Below, in pieces: positions 33,150-41,108 of a stretch of 64,000 nucleotides of DNA (position 1 is its first letter; each line of letters begins with the position of its first letter). The stretch is from the NCBI RefSeq assembly GCF_000422505.1, contig NZ_KE383868.1, positions 196,202-260,201 on the forward strand. Reading direction: 5' to 3'. Origin of the DNA: Paenibacillus pinihumi DSM 23905 = JCM 16419 (lineage in GTDB: Bacteria > Bacillota > Bacilli > Paenibacillales > Paenibacillaceae). Position numbers and translations under genes: made by a program. The notes under the pieces are model-generated. The model was given only the letters and a program-made list of their open reading frames with translations, did not search any database and had not been told where the DNA came from.

Positions 33150-33989
33150 CTAACGCAGTTTGGCGACCTGGTCCATAAACCGTTGTACACGCTCTAACTC
33201 AACAGGCCCCCACCAGTTGCCGTCCACCTTCAGGCAGCTGCCTACAATTGCGCCATCCGCTGCGGACAAAATGGATACTGCATTGTGCTCGGTCATTCCG
33301 CTCCCGACGATAACAGGAAGGCTCGTATGATTGCTGATGCCGTTGATTTCGTCCAGCTCCGTCTCGTCTCCTGTCCGGTTGCCCGTTGCGATCAGAATAT
33401 CTGCATCGAAAAACTCATTGTCACGCGTCTGCTCCGCCAGGCTCCGGTCAGCTACAATGGAGTGGCTGCCATGCTTAACATGCACATCCGCCATGATTTT
33501 AATATCATCGCCGAACAGACTTGCTTTATACCGCATCGCCCGCGCAGAGGCACCCTCAATGAATCCCTCATTGGCAATATAAGCGTTAACCCATTGATTC
33601 GAGCGCACCCAGGTCGCTTTACAGCCCTTGGCAATGGCGATCGACGGAAGAACGGCATTTGCCAGACAGTTGACGCCTAGTGGCAGCTTGCTCGCCTTGC
33701 GTATTTCAACCCCTATTGCTGTCATCGCTGCCACCGTCTCGATGCCGAAATCCTCCGGTTTAGGGAATGGAATATCCCAGGCATTCTCGATTTGCAGTCC
33801 GTCTACGCCGCCTTCAACTAGCACACTGACATCCTTGAGCGCAAATTCGATAATTTCGTCCATGCTCTCGCCTTTATAATGCGGCGCTCCAGGTAGCGCT
33901 TTCAAATGAACCATGCCAATAATCGGCTTTTTAACGCCAAACAACTCATCAAGTGCATTCTTTTTCGTTGGAAAAATTCCTCCGCTCAT
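33150..33989 (-). CDS. BtpA/SgcQ-family TIM-barrel protein
   Basis: A 279-residue protein. Family marks: KPIIGMVHLKALPGAPHYKG, VDGLQIENAWDIPFPKPEDFG, PLGVNCLANAVLPSIAIAKGCKATWVRSNQW, KIMADVHVKHGSH, LIATGNRTGDET, PVIVGSGMTEHNA, and DGAIVGSCLKVDGNWWGPVE. The BtpA family is a (beta/alpha)8 barrel often linked to sugar or nucleoside operons; the catalytic activity is still poorly defined. It lies 45 bp after the permease gene and 11 bp before the PfkB kinase. A nucleosidase-, hydrolase- or isomerase-type step between uptake and phosphorylation is inferred from the position. Confidence 0.85.
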   Translation of the reverse strand: MSGGIFPTKKNALDELFGVKKPIIGMVHLKALPGAPHYKGESMDEIIEFALKDVSVLVEGGVDGLQIENAWDIPFPKPEDFGIETVAAMTAIGVEIRKASKLPLGVNCLANAVLPSIAIAKGCKATWVRSNQWVNAYIANEGFIEGASARAMRYKASLFGDDIKIMADVHVKHGSHSIVADRSLAEQTRDNEFFDADILIATGNRTGDETELDEINGISNHTSLPVIVGSGMTEHNAVSILSAADGAIVGSCLKVDGNWWGPVELERVQRFMDQVAKLR

Positions 33990-34034
33990 TTCTCTCCATC
34001 ACCTTTACTGTTTATTTTTTTATATTTAATCGAA

Positions 34035-35027
34035 TCAAGCAGCTGAAGCCCTTCTACTCTTCATCGAGTTAAACCACACAGCAGCCAAAATTACGATCCC
34101 TTTAATCATCAGCTGATTGTAGGAAGGGACATCAAGCAGATTGAGACCATTGTTCAGAATGGAAATAATAGCGACTCCCATCAATGTGCCGACAATTTTT
34201 CCCTCTCCGCCGAAAAGATTTGTACCACCCAGCACAACTGCCGCAATGGCATCCAGCTCGGAGCCGGTTCCCGCATTGGGAGATCCGGTCGACAGACGCG
34301 AAGCCAGCAGAATTCCCGCTATGGCCATCACCATGCTGCCAAACACATAAATGCCGGTTTTGACCCAATTCACCCGGATGCCGCATAAGCGGGCCGCTTC
34401 TTCATTCCCGCCGATCGCGTAAATGAATCTTCCGAAGCGGGTATGGCTGAGCAGCAGATGACCAATAATGGCAACCACAACCATGATGATGATCGGTACC
34501 GGAATCGGGCCGATATAGCCCCGTCCGAGCGACCGGAAAAATGCATCATTGATCGGAATCGGATTCCCTTCCGTGTAGACGAAAGCGACACCACTTAAAA
34601 TGGTCAGCATCGCGAGCGTCACGATAAACGGAGGAATCTTTTGCGTTGAGATGACGGTTCCGATAAAGAAGCCAATCCCCGCTCCTACTGCAATCGTAAT
34701 GATAATCGCGAGCAGTACCGGTACCCCTGAAGCAATCAGTCCTGCCGCAATGACACCGCTTACAGCAATTTGAGAGCCTGCGCTAAGATCAATGCCGCCG
34801 GATATTATGATGAAGGTCATCGCAACCGCCATAATACAAAGCACCGCTGACTGCCTGAATACATTCAGTAAATTGTCTACCGTCAGAAAATCACTGCTGG
34901 CAAATGACATCAGAACGAAAAGAAGAATAAGTCCAATCGCCGTGCTGCCTTTGTTAAACAAAAAGGCCGAAATCTGTTTCCATTTTGCCTGTCCCTGTTC
35001 CTGTGCAATCACATTCGCTTTAAGCAC
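34035..35027 (-). CDS. RbsC-like ABC sugar permease
   Basis: A 330-residue inner-membrane permease of the RbsC/XylH group: AIGLILLFVLMSFASSDFLTVDNLLNVF (split), TFIIISGGIDLSAGSQIAVSG, IGFFIGTVISTQKIPPFIVTLAM, and GTGSELDAIAAVVLGGTNLFGGEGKIVGTLMGV. GTG 35027 is chosen: it overlaps the RbsA stop by 8 nt and follows GGGGGGG. It forms the membrane channel with a dimeric copy, driven by the upstream RbsA-like ATPase. Confidence 0.9.
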   Translation of the reverse strand: MLKANVIAQEQGQAKWKQISAFLFNKGSTAIGLILLFVLMSFASSDFLTVDNLLNVFRQSAVLCIMAVAMTFIIISGGIDLSAGSQIAVSGVIAAGLIASGVPVLLAIIITIAVGAGIGFFIGTVISTQKIPPFIVTLAMLTILSGVAFVYTEGNPIPINDAFFRSLGRGYIGPIPVPIIIMVVVAIIGHLLLSHTRFGRFIYAIGGNEEAARLCGIRVNWVKTGIYVFGSMVMAIAGILLASRLSTGSPNAGTGSELDAIAAVVLGGTNLFGGEGKIVGTLMGVAIISILNNGLNLLDVPSYNQLMIKGIVILAAVWFNSMKSRRASAA

Positions 35028-36522
35028 TGGTAGCCCCCCCAAAAGCAAGTTTCAAAATATGATCCGGCGTAATCATCGATTTCTCCAGCATCCCAGCCAT
35101 ATGGCCTTCCTTCATCACCATAACCCGGTCACTCATCCCGACAATTTCTTGAATTTCCGACGAAATCATCAAGACGGTCACACCCTGCTGTGCCAGCTTG
35201 CTTATCTGGGCAAAAATTTCCGCTTTGGCTCCCACATCCACCCCACGGCATGGCTCATCTAAAATCAGAATACGCGTCCCCTGAATCATCCAGCGTGCCA
35301 AAATCGCCTTCTGCTGATTGCCTCCGCTAAGATTGGAAATGGTCTGTTCAAGTGTTGTTGTCTTGATGTTGAGCAGCTTGCGGTAAACCTCCGCAGCACC
35401 TGTTTCTTCCTTGCGATTGATCCACAAAAACCGGTCGAACTGCTTGAGTGTCGGCAGTGTCATATTTTCTCTGACGCTCATTTTCAGCGTAAGTCCCGTC
35501 TCCTTGCGGTTCTCCGTCACAAAACCGATACCAAGCTTTATCGCATCGCGTGGTCCGCGGATATCCACCGGCTTGCCATCAATACAGATGGTACCGCCAT
35601 CCTTCTTTAGCAGTCCGAATAGCGCCATTGCAATTTCGGTCCTTCCCGATCCTACCAGTCCGGCTACACCGAGAATTTCGCCTTTTCTCAGCTCGAAGCT
35701 GATATTATGGAGCACTCCCCGCTTGTTAAGCCCTTCAACCTTCAACACCGGCTCGCCAATCGGTGCCTCCACCTTGTTAAAGTAGTCAGCGACCTTGCGG
35801 TTCGCCATCAGTTCAACGAGTTCATCCACACCGCTGACTTGATTCAAAGGCATTGTCTTAATATGCTGCCCGTCTCGCAATACGGTAACGGTATCGGCAA
35901 TCCGGAATATTTCATCCATCCGGTGAGAAATGTAGAGAATTCCAATACCCTGCTGCTTCAATTCTTCTATTAAAGCAAGTAAAATTTCAATCTCACGGTC
36001 GGAAAGCGATGATGTCGGCTCATCCATAATTAATACCTTTGCTTGCTGGGAGATCGCTCTGGCAATCTCGATCATCTGCTTCTGGGCGATGCTGATTTCA
36101 CGTACCAGTTGTTTTGGATCAATCCGAAGCTGGAGGGAAGCAAAGATGTCCTTCGTATCGCTGTTCATCTTCTTCCAATCGATTAGACCAAACTTATTGA
36201 CCGGCTGATTGCCAAGGAATACATTTTCCGATACTGTCAGATCATTTGCCACATTCAATTCCTGATAGATACAGTGGATACCAAGCTTCTTGGATACCAT
36301 CGGGTCCATCTGGCTAATGGGCTGGCCTTCAACATAGATTTCTCCGCTTGTTTTGGAATACGCACCAGTCAAAATTTTGATGAAGGTAGACTTGCCCGCC
36401 CCATTCTCGCCGACAATGGCATGCACACTGCCGGGCATCAGCGTTAATGAGACATTAGACAAAGCACGGTTGCCGAAAAACTCCTTGACGATATGTTTCA
36501 GTTCAAGAATTGGCTGATTCAA
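35020..36522 (-). CDS. RbsA-like ABC sugar ATPase with two nucleotide-binding domains
   Basis: A 500-residue double ATPase typical of RbsA/XylG. First domain: GENGAGKSTFIKILTGAY (Walker A), EISIAQKQMIEIARAI (degenerate signature), LIMDEPTSSLSDREI. Second: GLVGSGRTEIAMALFG (non-canonical Walker A, normal for RbsA domain 2), NLSGGNQQKAILARW, and ILDEPCRGVDVGAKAE. A TTG start at 36522 is used: SD GGGGAATGG lies upstream and the nearby ATG is out of frame. It overlaps the permease gene and lies 21 bp after the binding protein gene. Confidence 0.9.
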   Translation of the reverse strand: MNQPILELKHIVKEFFGNRALSNVSLTLMPGSVHAIVGENGAGKSTFIKILTGAYSKTSGEIYVEGQPISQMDPMVSKKLGIHCIYQELNVANDLTVSENVFLGNQPVNKFGLIDWKKMNSDTKDIFASLQLRIDPKQLVREISIAQKQMIEIARAISQQAKVLIMDEPTSSLSDREIEILLALIEELKQQGIGILYISHRMDEIFRIADTVTVLRDGQHIKTMPLNQVSGVDELVELMANRKVADYFNKVEAPIGEPVLKVEGLNKRGVLHNISFELRKGEILGVAGLVGSGRTEIAMALFGLLKKDGGTICIDGKPVDIRGPRDAIKLGIGFVTENRKETGLTLKMSVRENMTLPTLKQFDRFLWINRKEETGAAEVYRKLLNIKTTTLEQTISNLSGGNQQKAILARWMIQGTRILILDEPCRGVDVGAKAEIFAQISKLAQQGVTVLMISSEIQEIVGMSDRVMVMKEGHMAGMLEKSMITPDHILKLAFGGATSA

Positions 36523-36543
36523 AGGCCATTCCCCATTTCTGTA

Positions 36544-37506
36544 TCACTTTGCGAAATGCTCATCGACGTTGCTTTTATCCAAAAGTACAACCGGAATGCT
36601 AATATTCTTCTCAAGCTGCTTGCCGTTAATGGCATCCAGTGCGGCTTCAATGGCTTTCTCCCCAATAAGCTGCGGCTGCTGCTGGATCAGCGCATAGATA
36701 TGACCGTTTCGGATACCGTCTGCGGCCTCTGGCGTCGGGTCGAAGCCAACGATCTGGATATTGGATTTATTGGCTGATTCGAGCGCAGCAAGCGAGCCTG
36801 TGACGCTGTTTTCACTCGTTGCAAAAATATAGCTCACATCCGGATTCGCCTGAATAATGTTTTCAACTGTAGCCATCGATTCCTCGCGGTTGTATCCCGG
36901 CTGCTCATTCAAAAACTTGACACCCTTCACATCAGCAAGCGCATCTTTAAACCCACGCAGACGCTCCTTCTGAACAAAGGATTGCTTCCAGGTCACAATG
37001 GCAATCGTTGCTTCTTTGCCGTCCGCCTCGATTTTCTTCTTCAACTGATCGCCGATCAGCTTGCCCGCTTCATAATTCTCGGTGCCAATAAATGTATCGA
37101 CACTATCTGAATCAACGACATTGTCTGCTGTAATAATCGGAATGCCCTTGCTCTTGGCTTCCTCGATTGCCGGAATAACACCTGCGTTATCGGTTGCCAG
37201 AACAATCAGGGCATCCACGCCTTTTTGCATATAATCCTCAATTGCCGATACCTGCTTGGACAGATCCAGATTCGGGTCATTCGACAGTACCGATATGCCC
37301 TCCTCCTCGGCCTTCTTGTTTACACCCTTGCTAATATCAATGAAAAACTCATGTCTAAGCGTTGTATAGGTGACCCCAACAACCAGCTTCTTGTTCCCAT
37401 CTGACTTGTTTCCTTCTGTCTTGCCAGGCTGACCGTTGGAACCGGAACTGCATGCCGACAGCAATGTTAGCGCTACCAAAAGTGCGGCAAACAACGCTTT
37501 TTTCAC
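36544..37506 (-). CDS. RbsB-like sugar-binding lipoprotein
   Basis: A 320-residue lipoprotein: signal peptide with lipobox LTLLSAC, then the pentose-binding fold (VGVTYTTLRHEFFIDISKGVNKKAEEEGISV split; ALIVLATDNAGVIPAIEEAKSKGIPIITADNVVD; TFIGTENYEAGKLIGDQL; IVGFDPTPEAADGIRNGHIYALIQQQPQLIGEKA). GTG 37506 is chosen with GGGGG upstream. It presents the substrate to the RbsAC transporter. The ligand could be ribose, another pentose or a nucleoside-like sugar; the BtpA and PfkB neighbours do not settle it. Confidence 0.9.
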   Translation of the reverse strand: MKKALFAALLVALTLLSACSSGSNGQPGKTEGNKSDGNKKLVVGVTYTTLRHEFFIDISKGVNKKAEEEGISVLSNDPNLDLSKQVSAIEDYMQKGVDALIVLATDNAGVIPAIEEAKSKGIPIITADNVVDSDSVDTFIGTENYEAGKLIGDQLKKKIEADGKEATIAIVTWKQSFVQKERLRGFKDALADVKGVKFLNEQPGYNREESMATVENIIQANPDVSYIFATSENSVTGSLAALESANKSNIQIVGFDPTPEAADGIRNGHIYALIQQQPQLIGEKAIEAALDAINGKQLEKNISIPVVLLDKSNVDEHFAK

Positions 37507-37542
37507 TTGGATTACCCCCATCAATTTTTTAATTTATTGAGA

Positions 37543-37585
37543 AGAATCTACAGATTTGCGCGCGCTATCTTCATCTGCAGATTCT
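37543..37585 (-). promoter_or_regulatory. Inverted repeat in the leader of the sugar operon
   Basis: AGAATCT-A-CAGAT pairs with ATCTG-C-AGATTCT, a 12-bp stem with one mismatch and a GC-rich 17-nt loop, between the GntR stop and the binding protein start. It could be a partial terminator that lowers expression between regulator and transporter, or a GntR site. Confidence 0.45.
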
Positions 37586-37621
37586 ATCAACCGGAAGGAA
37601 ATAAAGTGATGCTCGTTAAAG

Positions 37622-38356
37622 TTAGTCCATTGTCTTCAGTACGTTCACATATTGGAACTTGTCAGGCAGGAAATACATTTTCGTAAATTCGATCGGGCCC
37701 TTGTCTGTTTTGGTGACGCGTTCGATATACAGCAGCGGAGATCCGACCGGAATGTTCAACACTTGTGCCAGCTGCTCGTCAGCCAAAACAGCCTTAACTT
37801 TCTCAACTGCTTCAGTCAGCACAATTCCTGCATCCTGCTTCATGGTTTTGTACAACGACCGCTCGGCGAAATCATACTTGTTCAAATCAATGGTCAACAG
37901 GTTGTTGCGGATGTAAGCCTCCTGCAGACCGATAATTTCATTATTGACCAACCTGACTCTTGTCAGATGGTACACGGAATCTTCCCAGATCAGTTCCAGA
38001 TTGCGGACGATTTCATTCGTTACCGGGACAGCCCCGGCTTGAAGCACTGTGCTTCTCACCGTATGCCCCTTCTGTTCAAAGTCCTCAAGCAGACCAAGCA
38101 GCTTTGGCCGTTCTCCTTGAAGGGAATGATCCGCTACAAAAGTGCCACTGCCTTGAATTCTATAAAGTACACCTTCATTAACCAGTTCTGCCAATGTCAG
38201 CCGTACGGTAGTTCGACTTACTTTAAACAACTCGCACAGTTCGCCTTCACTCGGAATCTTATCCCCGATCTGCCAATGCCCGTCTTGAATTTGTTTTACG
38301 ATGACATCTCTGAGCTGATAGTATAATGGGCTGCCTTTTTTGCTTCGGTCAAGCAT
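37622..38356 (-). CDS. GntR-family (HutC/UTRA) transcriptional regulator
   Basis: A 244-residue repressor. N-terminal winged helix: PLYYQLRDVIVKQIQDGHW, KIPSEGELCELFKVSRTTVRLTLAELVNEGVLYRIQGSGTFVAD. C-terminal UTRA effector domain: EDSVYHLTRVRLVNNEIIGLQEAYI, LNIPVGSPLLYIERVTKTDKGPIEFTKMYF. UTRA binds phosphorylated sugars or histidine-like effectors; here it probably senses the kinase product. SD AAGGAG precedes ATG 38356. It leads the operon and a consensus-like promoter with palindrome lies immediately upstream. Confidence 0.9.
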   Translation of the reverse strand: MLDRSKKGSPLYYQLRDVIVKQIQDGHWQIGDKIPSEGELCELFKVSRTTVRLTLAELVNEGVLYRIQGSGTFVADHSLQGERPKLLGLLEDFEQKGHTVRSTVLQAGAVPVTNEIVRNLELIWEDSVYHLTRVRLVNNEIIGLQEAYIRNNLLTIDLNKYDFAERSLYKTMKQDAGIVLTEAVEKVKAVLADEQLAQVLNIPVGSPLLYIERVTKTDKGPIEFTKMYFLPDKFQYVNVLKTMD

Positions 38357-38395
38357 GGCTAATCTCCTTTCAGAAAAATCGTTATGTCATAGTGT

Positions 38396-38426
38396 TGTTA
38401 TAACATATTTTCATTTTGCTTGTAAA
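38396..38426 (-). promoter_or_regulatory. Promoter and palindromic operator of the GntR gene
   Basis: TTTACA (38421-38426), 18 bp, TATAAC (38397-38402) give a sigma-A-type promoter on the minus strand. The perfect palindrome TGTTATAACA (38396-38405) overlaps the -10, so binding of the GntR protein here would autoregulate the operon. Confidence 0.65.
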
Positions 38427-38540
38427 GCGTTTTCAAAAAAATGATTTGGTGTACTATCACCTTGTAGCCTCTAGCAACTGTTACCGGAAAATGAGCTGCT
38501 GCGTGAAGAATAGTCGCTCTAGAGTATTCCAACGAGCTGC

Positions 38541-38581
38541 AACGTTAAAAAAGCCGCCATTTCAGCGACTTTTTTAACGTT
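38541..38581 (-). terminator. Bidirectional terminator after the HAD gene region
   Basis: AACGTTAAAAAAGcCGC pairs with GCGaCTTTTTTAACGTT around a short loop, giving poly-T on both strands. It ends the minus-strand HAD/38607 transcript and insulates the GntR promoter. Confidence 0.8.
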
Positions 38582-38606
38582 ACTTTAGTTATCCTGCATT
38601 TTGGGC

Positions 38607-38810
38607 TTAATCCTCATATTCACCTTGTTCTTGGAAGAAAAAAGTTTTCCAAGCTTTAGCTGCCAGCCTGTCACAAATTTCTTCACTGCGTCCAATAAGA
38701 ATATTATCTAGTGCAGCTCCAAATAATTCATTATAAGCGGGTGTACGAATGATTTGGAAACACAATGCCGCAACACTTATTATGCTCGTTTTATTCGGGG
38801 CAGATATCAT
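38607..38810 (-). pseudogene. 67-codon ORF overlapping the HAD gene end (uncertain remnant)
   Basis: The frame (ending KAWKTFFFQEQGEYED) starts inside the 3' end of the HAD phosphatase gene, with no SD. The C-terminal part (RTPAYNELFGAALDNILIG) looks like protein but could be the tail of a lost gene. Its reality is doubtful. Confidence 0.2.
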
Positions 38811-39480
38811 ATAATTCCACTAAGTTTGTGATTATGAACGTGCTCTGGATAACTTCAGAATGTTCTTCTGACTTTTTGTTCACCCAGCAAGTATCGATTC
38901 CTGACAGGATGCCGCCTTGTATATCCGTGTTTAATGAATCCCCAATAATAAGTGCTTCCTTACTATTAAAATCTTTAATATGCCTCGTCACATAATCGAA
39001 AAAATGTCTGGATGGTTTTTGAAATCCAATGCTTTGAGAATCAAAAATATCTTCAAAAAAATCGTATAAGCCGGACTTCTTCAATCGCTTTATCTGGGTT
39101 TGAGTTATACCGTTCGTAATTACAAACAGTCTGTGGGATGCAGATAATCTCTGACAGACTTCCAAAGCTCCCTCTATAAGAAGCTGTTTTTCATTGCCCA
39201 ACAGTTCTCTATACGTATTTTCCCATACAGTGCCATCCACTACTTCCCCGAGTCTTAACATTGTTTCGGAAAATCTTGAGTTTAGAACAACCTCCAACCC
39301 AATCTTTCCGTTTTCATAATCGGTCCAAAGTTGTTTGTTGACGGAATTGTATACTTGAAACAACTCATCGGAAAACGTATACCCGTGATGCTGGAACAGT
39401 TTGTTTAAGGAATCCGTTTCACAGGCGCCGAAATCCAACAATGTATCATCTAAATCAAATAGAAGTATTTTATAGCTCAT
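38791..39480 (-). CDS. HAD-superfamily phosphatase, YjjG-like nucleotidase
   Basis: A 229-residue HAD hydrolase with all four motifs: I LLFDLDDTLLDF, II FVITNGITQTQ, III QKPSRHFF (Lys), IV IIGDSLNTDIQGG. A helical cap lies between motifs I and II. This matches YjjG/YfnB-type house-cleaning pyrimidine 5'-nucleotidases, which hydrolyse (d)UMP and non-canonical nucleotides. SD AAGGTG before ATG 39480. Confidence 0.85.
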   Translation of the reverse strand: MSYKILLFDLDDTLLDFGACETDSLNKLFQHHGYTFSDELFQVYNSVNKQLWTDYENGKIGLEVVLNSRFSETMLRLGEVVDGTVWENTYRELLGNEKQLLIEGALEVCQRLSASHRLFVITNGITQTQIKRLKKSGLYDFFEDIFDSQSIGFQKPSRHFFDYVTRHIKDFNSKEALIIGDSLNTDIQGGILSGIDTCWVNKKSEEHSEVIQSTFIITNLVELYDICPE

Positions 39481-39558
39481 TGATCACCTTATAATTAGAA
39501 AGTTTAAACAACCAATCCCCGTATATAGTCTTGTACACAGGAATTGGCCAACATCATG

Positions 39559-40020
39559 TTATTTACGTACGGCGGGTTGATAGTCTCCAGGCACCATGCC
39601 AGTTGAGATCGCTATCCGATTCCAAGAGTTAATCGCATTAATTGCCATAATCAAATCGACAAATTGCCCCTCATCAAAATGTTTGCGGACTTGCTCATAC
39701 AATTCCTGTGGCACACCAGCATTTGAAATTTGGGTCACAGCTTCTGTTAATGCAAGTGCAGCCCGCTCTTCTTCCGTATAAAACGGAGCTTCCCGCCATG
39801 CGCTAAGCATATACAACCGCTGCTCTGTCTCACCAGTCGCGCGGGCATCTTTCGTATGCATATCCAGGCAGTAGGCACACCCGTTAATTTGCGAGGCACG
39901 AATTTTAATCAGCTCCCACAGTTTGTGGTCAAGACCGCTATTTTTCGCATAACCTTCCAATTTCAATAGTGTTTGCAAAGATTCAGGGCGTACCTTCATA
40001 TAGTTCAGTCTCAATTCCAT
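39559..40020 (-). CDS. AhpD-like carboxymuconolactone decarboxylase-family protein
   Basis: A 153-residue all-helical protein. The AhpD core motif is QINGCAYCLDMHTKDAR (CxxC with His), which in AhpD relays electrons to peroxidases. Before it lies LDHKLWELIKIRASQ; after it WREAPFYTEEERAALALTEAVTQI. These proteins act in peroxide or quinone handling. ATG 40020 is 11 nt after AAGGAG; GTG 40032 abuts the SD. Divergent from an Rrf2-family gene, with a perfect palindrome in the intergenic region that overlaps its likely promoter. Confidence 0.85.
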   Translation of the reverse strand: MELRLNYMKVRPESLQTLLKLEGYAKNSGLDHKLWELIKIRASQINGCAYCLDMHTKDARATGETEQRLYMLSAWREAPFYTEEERAALALTEAVTQISNAGVPQELYEQVRKHFDEGQFVDLIMAINAINSWNRIAISTGMVPGDYQPAVRK

Positions 40021-40236
40021 GTGTTTATACACTCCTTCGTTTTTAGTGGATCACTAAGTGTCCGTTCAAATCAAACGTAATCGGCTTAAGGCTATTATCA
40101 CGGGTCATTAACTTATAATCGGTTGCTTATTTGTTGTACCAGCAATCTCGGCTGCCGGAAGACTGAATTTGAAGCAGCAATCCTATAAGTATCTCCTCCA
40201 TGAAAAAATAATTGTAGCCGGCTTGCTCAAGATTAA

Positions 40237-40271
40237 CGTCGATAATATTAATCGACGATTAACTTTGTCTA
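40237..40271 (-). promoter_or_regulatory. Palindromic operator overlapping the AhpD-like gene promoter
   Basis: A perfect 7-7-7 palindrome (CGTCGAT, AATATTA, ATCGACG; 40237-40257). On the minus strand TAGACA (40266-40271), 18 bp, TATTAT (40242-40247) gives a -35/-10 pair with the -10 inside the palindrome. The Rrf2 protein encoded divergently is the obvious binder. A 217-nt leader to the AhpD-like start remains unexplained. Confidence 0.65.
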
Positions 40272-40415
40272 TAATATAGCGCTTAAGTTTATGGTTGTCA
40301 ACAAAAATAAAGCGCCATTCAGCTGGAAATGCCTAAACCGTCCTATTTGACAAAGGTTTTAAATCAACCTAAGATGGTTATTAGTGACTTTTTTATTTAG
40401 AAAGTAGGTGTTTGC

Positions 40416-40919
40416 ATGCAGTATGGTATTGGTGTTGAATATGGACTGCATTGCCTGGTATATTTAATTGATATTCCACCTGATGATACGGTTGGTATAA
40501 AAGAACTTTCTGCATTTCAAGGGGTTTCGGAAACTTATCTTTCGAAGATTTTTGGTAAATTAGCAAAGGCTGGTATTGTAAGCTCTGTTCCTGGTGTGAA
40601 AGGCGGCTATAGATTAGCCAAGCCTCCTGCGGATATTTCCTTTTGGGATGTAGTTGAGGCTATTGAAGGCACTACTCCCATTTTTCAGTGTAAAAACATT
40701 AAAAATAATAGCTATTTATGCCGTGATGAAGAATATTTAGCATGTACTAAAGCTTCTCCCTGTATCATTAATTTAACGATGCTCGAAGCCGAAGAAAGTA
40801 TGCGCAATGTGCTGCGCAACAAGTCATTGACCTGGTTGAATGAAGAGCTTGATCGTGTATTAACTCCTCAATCGCGAAAGGAAACGCGTGAATATTTTGC
40901 TAATAGCAAAAATGTTTAA
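40416..40919 (+). CDS. Rrf2-family transcriptional regulator with C-terminal cysteines
   Basis: A 167-residue winged-helix regulator on the plus strand: VEYGLHCLVYLIDIPPDD, IKELSAFQGVSETYLSKIFGKLAKAGIVSSVPGVKGGYRLAKPPADISFWDVVEAIEG (split). The sensing region contains FQCKN, YLCRD, LACTKASPC, four Cys in about 27 residues, which is the layout of Fe-S or thiol-sensing Rrf2 proteins (NsrR, IscR, CymR). The start ATG 40416 follows AAAGTAGGTG. It is divergent from the AhpD-like gene, which it probably represses through the palindrome at 40237. Confidence 0.85.
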   Translation: MQYGIGVEYGLHCLVYLIDIPPDDTVGIKELSAFQGVSETYLSKIFGKLAKAGIVSSVPGVKGGYRLAKPPADISFWDVVEAIEGTTPIFQCKNIKNNSYLCRDEEYLACTKASPCIINLTMLEAEESMRNVLRNKSLTWLNEELDRVLTPQSRKETREYFANSKNV

Positions 40920-40983
40920 TATGAAATTCAACAGAACGTTAGTGATACATGCGTTTCATAATCAGAATGTACATTCCACTAAG

Positions 40984-41029
40984 ATTCCTGGACATGTAGC
41001 AGTTGTTGGACTGCGACATGTTCAGGATT
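40984..41029 (+). terminator. Terminator of the Rrf2 gene
   Basis: ATTCCTG-ACATGT-GCAGT pairs with ACTGC-ACATGT-CAGGATT (17 of 20 pairs) around a 6-nt loop, and TTTCACGTT follows on the plus strand, 65 bp past the stop at 40919. Confidence 0.65.
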
Positions 41030-41044
41030 TTCACGTTAATATAA

Positions 41045-41068
41045 AAAGCCGCATAAAAATGCGGCTTT
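41045..41068 (-). terminator. Terminator of the cydABDC operon
   Basis: AAAGCCGCA/TGCGGCTTT with a 6-nt loop is followed by TTTTTATATT on the minus strand, 41 bp past the cydC stop. Confidence 0.8.
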
Positions 41069-41108
41069 CCAGTCCATATGCTCTTCTCTTCAGACAATTG
41101 CCCGCGAC

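Noticed and set aside
37652-38326. 224-codon plus-strand frame opposite the GntR regulator
   Set aside because: The minus frame has full winged-helix and UTRA motifs; the plus frame has none.
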